A stretch of 64,000 nucleotides of DNA from Allacma fusca (GCA_947179485.1 OX359246.1:56151632-56215631), one strand, 5' to 3'. Shown: positions 49,952-62,455, numbered from the stretch's first letter. Notes: generated from the letters alone by a model not told the origin. Program-made: numbers and translations.

Positions 49952-50700
49952 GGTCACTTATGTACATGACATGTTGAGCATACCAGTTCTTTTTTTCTTT
50001 CATTCGTGCAAAAAAAATGCGTCGATTTTTATTTTTAAGAATACTATTCTTAAAAATTTGTAATTAAATTTTTTAAGGTTTAAATTTTGCACGAATGCAA
50101 GAAAACAATGAATCGCTATTCTTTTTTGTTTACTTGGGAAGGTTTAAATTATAGTAACCAAGTGTTAACACAACTTAGTCCTGTCCAAGTCAACGAAAAA
50201 TAATTTTAATTAGTTAAAGACGCGAAGTGAAATATATATATTATATTAAATAAGGGTAGAAGTTCACTTTTTAACAAAAAATAATGCCGTTTTAGAGTAC
50301 AAAGAAAGAAAAAACAGAAAGGAAATACCGCAATGCTAAACAAGTTACCAAATGGTTAATTCGAATAAATTAACTTTTTTTGTCTACGCCTTTGAATATT
50401 TAGTATATATATATAATCAGTGATCTTTTAACCACCATGATTAAATTCTAACTTTGGGTAAGAGAGTAAGTAAAGTATAAGATTAACTTTGGGGTCCATT
50501 AACACATGTCCGATATTAATTAAAATGATGTAGCTATCATACATTAAAGCGCTCTGGATGGTTTAAAAGGTTTTAGCCCTTTCGTGGTTAAAAATCAAGT
50601 AAATAAACAATTTTTGTAAGCCAAGTTTGAATGTTCCGCGTAAACAAAAATTAGCCAACAATTACGTGCATGTACTTCACTGGCAAAAATTATTATTGTC
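49952..50700 (+). mobile_element. Helitron family 1, copy C (truncated)
   Basis: Begins in the CACTTATGTACATGACATGT block and shares the ACCGCAATGCTAAACAAG, TTTTAACCACCATGATTAAA and AAAATGATGTAGCTATCAT blocks with copies A and B. Neither the TC start nor the 3' hairpin is present. It is part of a 1.7 kb insertion into copy H1. Confidence 0.7.
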
Positions 50701-50756
50701 TGAAATCTTTCTACTAGGCTAGGCAATAGTTTTACAAGTCCAAAAGGTCGAAATAA

Positions 50757-51191
50757 ACTAATAGCTAAAAAAGCTTAAAAATAGAAGTTGCTTTTGCGCC
50801 CTCAAAAGCTGAAAACAAGTTTTCTGGTAGATGCTCTCAGAATAAATCCCACTAGTTTATTGAAATTGATGAAAAATCTTGAAATGACGAAAAGCAACGC
50901 CACGACATTATTGTCACTAATGCAGAAATAGCTGTGAAAAAGTTGGTTTGCAATGAATACTGAATTTATCAATTTTGAGATGTAAGTTGGAAATTGTTAA
51001 TTATTAATACTATCGAAAGAGTACTCAAGGAGAAATTATCCATCGTGGCGTTGCTTTTCGTCATTTCAAAATTTTTCATCACTTTCAATAAACTAGTGGG
51101 ATTTATTCTGAGAGCATCTACCAGAAAACTTGTTTTCAGCTTTTGAGGGCGCAAAAGCAACTTCTATTTTTAAGCTTTTTTAGCTATTAGT
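50757..51191. repeat. foldback repeat with about 150-bp arms
   Basis: Arms 50757-50905 and 51036-51191 are near-perfect inverted copies, beginning CTAATAGCTAAAAAAGC and ending in its reverse complement, around a 130-bp AT-rich spacer. No open frame. The right end adjoins the resumed T-rich repeats of copy H1. Confidence 0.85.
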
Positions 51192-51301
51192 TTTTTGCTC
51201 TTTTTTAACAATATGCTCTTACTTTTTGTACTAATTTTTAAATTAGACGCAGCTTTATTTACAGTGAGTTTCTTCTTTCTTTTAATACACCTCTTTTGTT
51301 A

Positions 51302-52966
51302 TCTTATATTATATATGGAGCTAAAATGTATGTTCATTTGAATGTTCATTTGAATTTTCGCGCCAAATCTACGAGCCAATAAGAAAGCTGCATCTAACTT
51401 AAAAATTAAAAAAAGAGCATATTGCTAAAAAAGCACACAAAAAAATAAAAACATCTGCGTAAATAAGTACAAAAAGTAAAAGAGCATATTGTAAAAAAGC
51501 ACAAAAAATAAAAATGCATCTTCGTAAATAAGTGGTAGAAAGTAAAAGAGTATATTTAAAAAAAAAAGCATAAAAAATAAAAAAGCATCAATAAAGTACA
51601 GAAAGTAAGAGTATAATATATTGTAAAAAAGCCTCTTCGTAAAAAAGTACAAAAAGTAAAATGTAGAAAAAGCACAGACAATAAAAAAAGTATCGTCGTA
51701 AATAAGTACAAAAAGTAAAAGAGCATAATATGTTCGAAAAAATAACCGTCACATTTTGCTGATGCTCCTTTATTATTGGCAAATAAAAATAAACAGTGAA
51801 TGAGAGCCAATCGGACCAGGGGTCGGATTTTTTTAAATCTTGGAAGATCATTTCTGAATTACCGTGATGAATCAAATGTCCCTGCAGGGAGGCCCTCAAC
51901 GATTTCAAAAATTCCTGCTGAAAATAAGGTCAACGATTTTCAAAATCTCCGTTGGCAAAAATAATTTCCCTATAAGACGTCAAATCCCTGTCAAATAAGG
52001 TCAACCAATCTACAAATCCCTGTTTGCCAAAGAAATTTCCCTCAAACACGCCAACAAGTTTGAAAATCCCTGCCATAAAAAAGATCAATGAATTCTAAAA
52101 TCCCTGTTCGCAAAATAGAAACCCTTCCCTTGGAGATTTTCCCAGCCAGAAATATTTTTTCCCTGAGAAGAATCTTCCCGTCTTCCTTCAAATATGACCC
52201 CTGAATCAGACTATCCATCACGTTGTACTGATGCTCCTATCTTATTTGCACATAAAAAAATGAGAGCCAACTGATCCTTTCTTATTTTATTCGAATTGAA
52301 ATGTATTCGAATCGGCACAATCAATCGGAAATCATAGGACTGGCAGTGAGCTTTATTGAACGTTGCCCATAAAGGTCATGCTGGCGAAATCCTTTTGAGA
52401 TGCTACAGAGGAAAATTAGTCCGCAACTATAGATAGTGAGAGAGGTATACGTTATCGAAACTGCAGAAGTTGTACATTTTCATGTAAATAATCTTATTAG
52501 TTGTGTCAATCTTTTCATTGGGAATACTCACAATTGCCGGTATCCGTAGTTGGTGATTTGTTGTAAAATGTTGGTAAGTATATATAGTTTACATCACATA
52601 GCCCCGTTTAGAGGAACTTTGCAGAGCTACATCTGGAAGGAAAGTTAGAGTAAATATTGTCGCACTGAACATCAAGGTAAAATATTTGATGACAGAAATG
52701 AATTTACAACAATAATGGTTTTAAGGAAGTTTTATCCTATAAGTTTAATCATTTGTAAAAATGCATGCACCTCGATCTACGGATCAAACATGGGGCATGC
52801 ACAGGGCCTTAGTGAGAAGTTTTCCAATGCGCTCAAACATGATCTTTCCACGTGTTTATGTAATTTTAACATTTTAAATGGCTTAAATCGTGCAGGTTTT
52901 AATGTGTTACAGCAAACCAAGATTTGAAACAAATTTCCCTGCGGAGCAGGGCTGTTTATCTGTGTA
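51302..52966 (+). mobile_element. Helitron family 2, copy H2
   Basis: The 5' end is TCTTATATTATATATGG after an A (canonical A^TC). T-rich 60-bp units (inverted relative to H1) cover 51412-51735. The body is interrupted by a hAT-type element (51817-52203). The 3' part has GGATCAAACATGGGGCATGC and the hairpin CCCTGCGGAGCAGGG (52937-52951); the bases after the hairpin no longer end in CTRR. Little of the helicase region remains. Confidence 0.72.
51817..52203. mobile_element. non-autonomous hAT-type element with AAATCCCTG-word body
   Basis: Both ends begin CAGGGGTC, flanked by AATCGGAC (51809-51816) and AATCAGAC (52204-52211), an 8-bp duplication with one change. The 387-bp body is largely degenerate units of AAAATCCCTGT / AAGGTCAACGA. 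It sits inside Helitron copy H2. Confidence 0.85.
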
Positions 52967-55312
52967 AATAAGTACAAAAAGTAAAAGAGCATATTGTCAA
53001 AAAGCACAAAAAAGCATCCTCTGTACTAATTTCAAAGAGTGGATAGCCTTCGTCTTGGTGTAATACGGATTTGAGATTCAAATTTACGCGCGCTAAATAA
53101 GTTATTAAAATTATTAAAAATTTCTTTTTTAAAATAAATTACTAAAGCATTATACAGTAGAAATGGCGGCGACATTGTCACGGGCAGCCATTCACCACCA
53201 AGACAGCTAAGGTTCTCAACGGATAGGATAATTCCCTTATCCTATCCGCATCCTATCCCATCCGAATTTTTACCGATAAAACTGAAGCGTATCCGATCCT
53301 ATTCGCTTCCATCGGATTAAAAATAATCTTATCCGAAGCTTATCCGTAAATTTTCGGATGACGTATTTATCCTATCCGAAGCCGTCGGATAAGAAAAAGA
53401 AGCTATCCGATTCTATCCGCGGATCTCCGATCCTATCTGCGGATACACGAATCAATTGTAGAAGTTGAAATTGATCCTAGAGTTTGGCTATTAGTTTTAA
53501 ATACAATATACTGTTAGCTTATAACATATTGTAATGACAAGAAACCGTGCAAATATGTTTGCTTGGCAAAACATTTAATATAAATAATTTAAGAATTGAG
53601 AGATTTTTGTTTTGAATATCAGATGTTCTCAAAAATTAACTTACTGCAAACCTTTAACAATTTGAAGCATATAAGAACAGGTAACTAGAATAAGCAGCTG
53701 AAATTCAAAATATGACTGAATTTCTGGTCATAACATAAATACTTGAATGCTTATATTCTTGAAGTTCGGTTTTAGGTTTGCTATAAAAGCTACACGAACT
53801 GAAACATGTACGAACGTTTTGAGAAATTTCCGAACTAATGTCCTGTCGGTGATTGCAGCAGATAGCAATTATTAGAGTGGTGGTCATGTTTCAAAAAATC
53901 GTTTATCCGAGGGTATCCGTCGGATTATCCGTAAAACAAAAAGTCGCCATCCGATCCGTTCGGATATTTTATGTAGTAGTATCCGATCCTATCCTGGATT
54001 TTTTCGGATGGGAATGACATAACCGATCCGTTCGGATAAATATCGGATAGGATAATCTTCAGTTTTATCCTATCCGTATCCGTTCGGATATATCTGATCC
54101 GCTGAGAACCTTAAAGACAGCCCACTCTTTCAAATTAGAAGAAAGAATAAATATTTTTTTTAATTAAATAAATTATTAAAGCATGATACAGTAGCAAGGG
54201 CGGCGACATTTTCGCGGTCAACCGTCCCGGGGTCTCGCGATGTGAGAACTTTGGGCTTTCTTAATAATTACTATTATTTAACGTAAGCTTTGCTGTGACG
54301 ATTAAAAATTCTCAAGAACAAAGCTTGGATACAGTTGATATTTATCTATCGAAGTGAATGTTTTTACATGGTCAGCTGAGAAAACAAAAATAAATATTAA
54401 GATCATTGTAAATGACACTGCAGAAAGGTGAAGGAACCTACACAAGTAATTGTGTACATAAAGAAGTTGTGTAATATAGATTATAATCATACGAAATTGT
54501 ATTTCAGAAGCAAACATCATTATTTAAAAAATATTCGATAAAAAAATCATTTCGGCAATAAAATTTTATTACAAGCGAATCAATCCGTTATACTATGTTG
54601 GTGTTGTTATTGGGAAATGGGAGTCATGTACCGACACAGGCGGTGGCTTGACCCGCTCAAAGAGAATCTTATATTCGCTATGGTTTTAACAGGAAGGGCG
54701 AAATGTTTCTTCCCCAAATTACACTAATTTCAAATGAGGGTGAATACACGTTTATGTTATAGGAAAGTAGGCATTTGGTTATCTAAACCGTTTTTACTCA
54801 TGATCAACTCTACGTAGCATTTTTTTGAGCCACTTCTCAATACAGTGTAAAAGTATATGTTGACAAAACAGGATCAGGGGAAACTACAGGGTGATGGGAA
54901 TGGTGTACTTATATACAGTTTATTGGTTGGAGCCCGAAATATTATAAACTTTGCAGAGCTACATATAGAAGGAAAGTTATAGTAAAAATTGTCGACACTG
55001 AGCATCAAGGCAAAATACTTGATGCCAGAAATGAAACATTTACAGCAAATATTGTTTTAAGGAAGTTTTAAGTCGTTCAATTTACTGATTTGTAAAAATG
55101 TATGCGGGACCAACTCCCAGCCGCGGTCAAGGGATCAAACATGGGACATGCAAAGGGCCTTAGTGTGAAGTTCCCCAGTGCGCTTAACCATGATGTTTTC
55201 ACTTGTTTATCGATTTTTAGCATTTTAATTTGCTTTTATCCTGCTATCTATTCAGACTATTATCATGCAGGTTTTAATATGTTACTACAAACCAAGACCG
55301 CCAAGACGTTCA
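52967..55312 (+). mobile_element. Helitron family 2, copy H3, with decayed helicase remnant
   Basis: Same order as H1 and H4 but on the + strand: T-rich units, 120-bp units (split by a hAT-type element), helicase C-terminal region near 54680-54880 (recognisable but with many changes), then GGTCAAGGGATCAAACATGG. It ends at 55312, where the terminal hairpin is replaced by that of an oppositely oriented copy. Confidence 0.72.
53208..54113. mobile_element. non-autonomous hAT-type element with TATCCGATCC-word arms
   Basis: Both ends read TAAGGTTCTCA, with an exact 8-bp duplication AAGACAGC (53200-53207, 54114-54121). Removing the element and one duplication restores the 120-bp Helitron unit (CACCAAGACAGCCCACTC), which proves insertion into copy H3. 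The arms (about 270 bp left, 230 bp right) are degenerate TATCCGATCC / CGGATAGGAT words; the middle 400 bp is unrelated AT-rich sequence. Confidence 0.92.
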
Positions 55313-55669
55313 TTAGTAAAGTCCTGCTCCGCAGGGAAATTATAACAATCTTTGAAATTAGAAGAGAATAATTAATTTTTTATTCTCTTCTCATTGTCGC
55401 GCCCCTTGCTACTGTAAATGCGTTAACAATTTATTTTTTGCTTTAATAAAATAATTCTCTCTGCTAATTTGAAAGAGTGGGCCGTCTTGGTAGTGAATGG
55501 CTGCCCGTGACAATTTCGCCGCCCTTGCTACTGTATCATGCTTTAATAATTTCTTTTTTAATTAAAAAATAATTCTCTCTTCTAATTTGAAAGATTGGAC
55601 GGTCTTGGTGGTGAATGGATGCCCGTGATAATGTCGCCGCAACATTGCTAGTGTTTAAAGCTTTAATAA
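55313..55669 (-). mobile_element. Helitron family 2, copy H5, 3' part
   Basis: The 3' end is CTAA (complement of 55313-55316) then T, with the hairpin TCCCTGCGGAGCAGGA at 55322-55337. It runs straight into three 120-bp units without any helicase region. It continues at 58112 after a 2442-bp insertion. Confidence 0.8.
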
Positions 55670-55699
55670 TCCTATATACTAATTTGAAAGAGGTCGTCT

Positions 55700-55737
<38 letters not shown>

Positions 55738-57016
55738 GCAGTCGTCACTTATGTACGTGACATGTTGAAGCATTGCGGTTAAAAAATGCTTTGATTTTTA
55801 TTTTAAAGCATTTATTTTTGCTCGAATGAAATAAATACGAACCGCTATTCTTTTTTTAAACATTTCTTTTTTGTTTACTTTAACAGGCTAAAGTTATGGT
55901 AACCAAGTGTTACTGCAACTTAATCCTGTTCAAGTCAACACAAAATAATACCATTTAGATTACAAAGAAAAAATTAAAATAGAGAGAAAAGAAATACCGC
56001 AATGTTAAACAAGTTACTATCTTGAATATTGGAATATGTGTGGTTAATTCAAATCAAACTACCGTTTGCTTATTGTGTACGCCTTTGAATATTAGTACAG
56101 TTTGGCTAATATGATCAGTCATCATCTTTTAACCACCACGATTAAATTTTAACTTTGGGTAGAAGAGCAAGTCGAATTTAAGAGTAACTTTTTCGTCCAC
56201 CAACACATGTCAGACATACAATTCATTAAAATGATGTAGTTATCATGCATTAACAGCGTTCTGGATTATTAAACACAATTTGACCCTATCCTGGTCCATG
56301 GGTAAATAACCAATTTTTGTAAGCCAAGATTGAGTGTTTCACGTATAATAATCAAACATTATTCAAAAGTTTGAGAACAATTCTAAAATAGTAAAAGGAG
56401 AGGCTCCAGTTTTTAAAAAACACCTAATATTATTTTTGACCAAAGTATGTCGCAATGTTGCTAACGTAAGTAGGATGCTTATAGTTTTCTTAAGAGTGTG
56501 TTGCCAATTCCATTCGATGTTTATTTGTGACTACAGATAAAGTCAATAAAACTGAAGTTACTTCAAAAACCTACGAAATGTAGGTAAAACTGAATATCAA
56601 GCCATTCCTTATGTAGGTCAGTGACGGGGTACTTTGAATAACATAAATAGCCAAATAAATAGAAAAGCATTTCTGCATGGAATCTGAGGGATATTTTTTT
56701 TACCCTGACCGGTCCAGAGTTGAACCCCCTTAAATGAGGTTTTTAAAAAAAACAACAAATTTTTTAATTTAGCTTTTTGCAAGGAAAGTAATGAAAAAAA
56801 TATATAAAGCCATTAATAAGCGACGAAGTTGGTTTCTGTCACAGATTTTACCCAATCGAAACGGGTTGGAGGTTTGAAGGATCCGTTGCATTTATTTAAA
56901 CGAAGAACAACCTTATATGTAAAAACGACCTAATTATATATTGTGAAGTTTAATGTTTTTATGATCTACAAATCACTGCAATCCCAGTTTTCCCATCCAC
57001 CTTGGTGGATGGCTAT
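55670..57016 (+). mobile_element. Helitron family 1, copy A
   Basis: Starts TCCTATATACTAATTTGAAAG directly after an A and holds a TGA microsatellite (55701-55737) and the blocks shared with B, C, D and E. It ends with the perfect hairpin CCATCCACCTTGGTGGATGG at 56993-57012, but CTRR is replaced by CTATATAT where copy B begins. No coding capacity. Confidence 0.85.
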
Positions 57017-58111
57017 ATATATTTAAAATATTACTATTTTAGATTACAAAGCAGTAAAAATTAAAACAGAGAGAAAAGAAGTACCATAATGTTAAACAAG
57101 TAACTACCTTGCATATTGGAATGTGTGTCAAATCAACTACCACTTGCTTATTGTCGTACGCATTTGAATATTAGTACAGTTTAATCATCTTTTAACCACC
57201 ACGATTAAATTTTAACTTTGGGTAGGAGAGTAAGTAGAATATAAGAGTAACTTTGGGGTCCACCAACGCATGTCAGACATACAAGTAATTAAAATGATGT
57301 AGCTATCATGCATTAACAGCGTTCTGGATTATTAAAAATAATTTGACCCTTTCCTGGTCCATGGGTAAATAATTAATTTTTGTAAGCCAAGATTGAATGT
57401 TTCACGTCTAATAATCAAACATTATTCAAAAGTTTGAGAACAATTCTAAAATAGTAAAAGGAGAGGCTTCAGTTTTTAAAAAACAACTAATCCTATTTTG
57501 ACCAAAGTCTGTGGAAATGTTGCTAACAAAGTATGATGCGTTTAGTTTTCTTAAGTGTTTTATATCTAGCTACGCCGCCAATTGCATGCGATGTTTATTT
57601 GTGACTACAGATACAACCAATACAACAATGAAGTTATTTCAAAAACCTACGAAATGTAGGTAAAACAGTGAATATTAAGCCATTGCTTATGCAGGTCAGT
57701 GACAGGGCACTTGAAATAAAATATAAAATAATATAAAAATTGTCAAATAAATAGAAAGGCATTTCTGCATGGAATCTGAGGGCCTTTGTTTTTTGTTTTA
57801 CCCTGACCAGTCCAGAGTGGACCCCCTTAAAGGAGGTTTTTTAAAAATAAAAATTAAATTTTTGATTTTAGCTTTTTCTAAGGTATGTAATGAAAAGAAT
57901 ATATTAATAAGCGACGACGTTGGTTTCTGTCACAGATTTTACCCAATCGAAACGGGTTGGAGATTTAAAGGATCCGCTGCATTTATTTAAACGAAGAACA
58001 GCCTTTTATGTAAAAACGGCATAATTATATATTATTAAATGTTTTTTATGATTTACAAATAATTGCAATCCCAGTTTTCCCATCCACCTTGGTGGATGGC
58101 TTGCATGCTAG
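57017..58111 (+). mobile_element. Helitron family 1, copy B
   Basis: About 1.1 kb, collinear with the last 1.1 kb of copy A and joined to it head to tail. It lacks the 5' TC region. It ends with the hairpin CCATCCACCTTGGTGGATGG (58079-58098), then CTTGCATG and CTAG at 58108-58111, followed by T. Confidence 0.87.
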
Positions 58112-58400
58112 TTTATTTTTAAAAAGAAAAAAAAAATTAATAATACATTTAGCACGCGTAAATTTGAGTATCAAATCCGTATTACACCAAGACGAAGACT
58201 GTCTACTATTTGAAATTAGTAGAGAGGATGCTTTTTTATTTTTTGTGCCTTTTTACAATAATGCTCTTTTATTTTTTTACTTATTAACGCAGATGTTTTT
58301 ATATTTTTTGTGCTTAATAATCCGATCGTTTACTTTTTGTACTAATTTTATAATTTAGATTAAATTTAGATGCAGCTTTTTTATTGGCTCAGATTAGATG
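58112..58400 (-). mobile_element. Helitron family 2, copy H5, 5' part
   Basis: Continues copy H5 after the A/B insertion: the rest of the AT tract, the TTACACCAAGACGAAGACTG block, T-rich units (58218-58345) and a diverged TTTAGATGCAGCTTTTTTAT block found near the 5' end of copy H4. The exact 5' TC is not recognisable. Confidence 0.72.
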
Positions 58401-60639
58401 CAATCAGTTATAATGTAACAATTGGAAAATTTTCCATTTAGGTAGCCTGTCGTTCCCTTCGACATATATCCTTTGACATAAGAATGGAAATATACGCACA
58501 CATAATTGTCATATTATAAACATAATACTTTTTATTAATGTTTTCAATTTAATCATTCCAACTAAAATAAGTAACTCTAAGTAACATTTTATAAGTCAAA
58601 ATGTTTTCCGGAACTGGTTTTCCCAACCCTGTATTTAATTTTCACCAGTCGTGTCCACAATTTTCAGAAACGGTAGACATTTGGGGAAGGCATAAAAGTT
58701 CTTAAAACGCGTTGGTGCAAATATATTTCTATGAATTAATTTTTACAAAATATTTATATATTTAGAATCCTCAAAACGTTTAACTTTGCTTCATGTTTGC
58801 ACTACTAAAGTTTACAATCTGAAGAGTACGTCCAGCCGGATCCGGGATAAGAACGGAATGGTGAACGTCTGTAAATAAATATTATCCCCATGGTATGAAG
58901 GGTCAGAATCGATACAAACATTTTTGTTCTTGGATCTCGGGACGGGAAGTTACAGTTTCGTGGGACTGAAAAAAATATTTGCATAGTAGGAACTCCGTTT
59001 AAACGAATGTGAGTACCACTACATACATACATAAAAGAGTATATCTTTATAAGAACATGGATACAGTCAAACTTTGGAGTTTTAATTCAAGGTTTTTAAG
59101 ATAGACGGATCTTTGGACAGTTTGTGTCAATACTTTGCACCCAACCCGTATAAGTAACAACGAAGCGGGGTATACCATAATTTGCAAAAAGAAAAAAATC
59201 TAGTTTTCAACCCGTTCGAGCTTTAAAAAATATAAGGATCGGATTTATATCCTGTTCAGCTGCAATTAAATGTACTCCTTCTGAGCTCCTTTATGAATTC
59301 TTCTTTTAACGGTTTGGTTACATTTGTATTGATAACCTTCTTAATTTAAGGGGTCATCCCTAATTTCCATGCCCTACATGGCCGCCAACTTGTAGGCTAT
59401 TTATTGAGTGCGAAATATTTTTGAACAAACAATCGTTTTTCAGAAACAGGATGCAGGAATATAACATCGCCCACAAAATAGGTAAACTACTACTGAGCAT
59501 TGAGCAGCCTTAGCAATCATTCTTTTTAAATAACCGAGCGCATTTTCGAAAAAGATTTCACTCTTCTACCCAATATGAATAGGGGTTTGCAAGCGTCTTG
59601 AATTCAGTGCAAAGTCATAGCCCAATGTGTCGATAAATCTTCTGTCCCGATAGAAGCGTAAAAATGGCACATTTTGCCAAACGCTTCCGATATCGCGAGG
59701 AATATTGTAGCTTGAAACCATTGAATTGCTTTCATACTTTAAAAATCTAAACTGGTCTGCGAATCCAATTTTGGAACATTATCAGGTCGTTTATAGCCAT
59801 ATTCCTAAAGAAGAAAATTTACGCACTCATTCAAATTTTTCATAAAATTCAGTTTTGAAGGTTATTAAAGGAGATGCAGAAAATAACACTCAAAACAAAA
59901 GTGATAAAATCTTCATTCTCTTCCTTTTCACGGTTCGTTCTCACTTGTTCAGTTATTTATAGGTTCTTTACAACAGCGTCTCTAAATATTCAATGAACTG
60001 ATTCAGTGGTTTAAAGTAAAGCAACAATGACAGCAACCTGACCGTTTTTTTTCTTGTTCACAGAAACAAAATCTCAAAAAAAACAGTATTTAATTACACG
60101 AAAATTTTTTTTTGGAGAAACTTGATTCAGGAACTTGTTGTAAGTTGACAAATCAATAATGAGCCCACAATAACACAATTTTTGTCCTCATGCTTCTTGT
60201 TGGTTTTCCCCTTAGAATTTTAATAGAGCACCATTATGCTAAAAGATTCCTAGTCGCTAAAAATGCATTTTCCATTGCATTGGAGACTGCTTTATGGAGC
60301 TTGTTGACTGTAAAATCAAAACTACTTCATTTAGCTCAACCTTTGATCAAACGGAAAAACTGATTTTCACCAAAATGTGTCTCAGAGACTGCGGAAGTAA
60401 TGTCCTTCGCTGTGCCAAGTTTGGTTGGAATCCGTTGGGTCGTTTGTGAGCAATCGTCTGGGACGTACAAACATTAGTTAAATAGGACGCTGCTCTAACA
60501 AATAATCGCAGATCGGGTCATCTGCTCGACTTGGAAAAAATAATTACTGTGAAAGTTAAACACTTCATAGTAAAGAGACGCTATCCGAAGTAGTAATGTC
60601 CCCACATAAATTCCATATAATTTTGTGACAACCCGGTTT
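58401..60639. other. unassigned sequence within the repeat region
   Basis: No gene, element ends or tandem structure could be supported on either strand. Short minus-strand frames (for example 58805-59032) match nothing I recognise. It lies between two Helitron copies and is probably old repeat sequence. Confidence 0.4.
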
Positions 60640-60786
60640 TAACCCGGTTTCATTGTTTTAGTGCAGCCCGAACCCGGTCGTAGCCCGACGTAAGTTCGTC
60701 GTTACAGCCCGAACCCGGCCAAAAACCCGGCCGGGCCGGGTTCGGGCCGGCCCGAATCCAAAAACCCGCTTCCGGGCCCCACCTCC
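60640..60786. mobile_element. hAT-type end with CCCGAACCCGG-word arm
   Basis: GC-rich island in AT-rich surroundings: repeated AACCCGG / CCCGAACCCGG words, with an outer end that reads, on the minus strand, GGAGGTGGGGCCCGGAAGCG. This resembles many hAT termini, but no opposite end or target duplication was found. It cuts off copy H4 on its 3' side. Confidence 0.5.
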
Positions 60787-62340
60787 AATTTATTGTAAAC
60801 GTTTCATGTCTGTCATCAAGTACTTTGCCTTGATGCTAAATGTTGACAATTTTTACTTCAACTTTCCTTCTATATGTTGCTCTGCAAAGTTTATAATATT
60901 TTGGGCTCTATAAGTCTAATCTCTATAAGTACCATTCCATTCACCCTGTAGTTCCCCTGATCCTCAGTTTTGTCGACATATACTTTTACACTGTTTTGAG
61001 AAGTCGCTCTAAAAAATTCTACATAGATCTGATCATGAGTAAACGGTTTTGATAACCAAATGCCTACTTTCCTATAAAACAAACGGGAATCACCCTCATT
61101 TGAAATTAGTGTAACTTGGGAAAGAAACATGGTGTCCCCTTCCGCCCTTCCTGTTAAAACCCTAGCGAATATAAGATTCTCTTTGAGCGGATCAAGCCAC
61201 CACCTACGTCGGTAGATAACCTCCATTTCCCAATAACAACGCCAACAGTATAACTGCTTGATCCGGTAGTATTAAAATTGTATTGCTGAAGTGATTTTTT
61301 TATCGAATATTTTTTAAATAATCATGTTTGATTCTGAAATATAATTTCGTATGACTATAATCTGTTACACAACTTCTATACACAATTACTTCTGTAGGTT
61401 CCTTCACCTTTCTGCAGTGTCATTTACAATGATCTTAATCTTTATTTTTGATTTGTCGAAAATGCAACATACAGTTGACCATGTAAAATCATTGGCTTCG
61501 ATACACAAATATCAACTGTATCCAAACTTTTTCTTGAGAATTTTTCATCGTCACGACGAAGCTTACGTTAAATTATAGTAATTATTAAGAAAGCCCAAAG
61601 GTCTCACGTCGCAAGACCCCGGGACGGCCCCCTGTCGCCGCCGTTGCTACTGTATAATGCTTTAATAGTTTATTTTTTTTGTTTAGAAATACTAATTTGA
61701 ATGAGTGGGCCGTCTTGTTACTGAATGGCTACCCGTGACAATTTCGCCGCCGTTGCTACTGTATCCGGCTTTAATAATTAATTTTTTAATTTAAAAAAAA
61801 ATAATTCTTTCTTCTAATTTGAAAGAGTGGGCCGTCTTGGTGGTAAATGGCTGCCCGTGACAATGTCGCCGCCATTGATACTGTATAATGCTTTAATAAT
61901 TTATTTAAAATTTTTAAAAAATTCATTTTAATAATTCATGAAATGAATTAAAAATAAATAAAATAATTAAATATAAAAGCGCACTTAAATTTAAATCTCA
62001 AATCCGCATTACACCAAGACAAAGACGAAGACTGTCCACTCTTTGAATTTAGTAGAGAGGATGCCTTTTTATTTTGTGTGCTGTTTTACAAATGCTTTTT
62101 TACTTTTTGTTCTTATTTACGCAGATGTTTTTATATTTTTTGCGCTTTTTTTACAATATATGCTTTTCTACTTTTTGTACTTATTTACGCAGATGTTTTT
62201 ACACTTTTGGCTCTTTTTTAACAATATATTATGCTCTTTTATTTTTTGTACTAATTTTTAAATTAGACGCAGCTTTGTTATTGGCTCGTAGATTTGGCGC
62301 GAAAATTCAAATGAACATACTCACTCCATATAATATAAGA
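60787..62340 (-). mobile_element. Helitron family 2, copy H4, with helicase remnant
   Basis: The 5' end (minus strand) TCTTATATTATATGG at 62340 follows an A. Then come the T-rich units (62055-62262), three 120-bp units (61625-61920) and a helicase C-terminal frame at 60891-61226: LTGRAEGDTMFLSQVTLI, YRKVGIWLSKPFTHDQIYVE, FFRATSQNSVKVYVDKT. As in H1, the segment between SNEGDSRLF and YRKVG lacks the usual TINKSQGQT motif. The 3' hairpin end is missing. Confidence 0.82.
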
Positions 62341-62455
62341 TTGTAATGCAAGTACTATGAAATGTAGCATAGCAAGCTTATGTAATGTATTAATGCCAGT
62401 GATGGGTAACCGAAAATTTGGGTTTACGTTAAGTACTCAAAAGTAAAGGGTGAGG

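Noticed and set aside
55701-55737. Possible CRISPR-like or short tandem array
   Set aside because: Simple TGA microsatellite in a Helitron. No direct-repeat/spacer array exists anywhere in the window.
58401-60639. Suspected coding remnant of a transposon
   Set aside because: I translated parts on the minus strand and found no motif I could name, so it is left unassigned.
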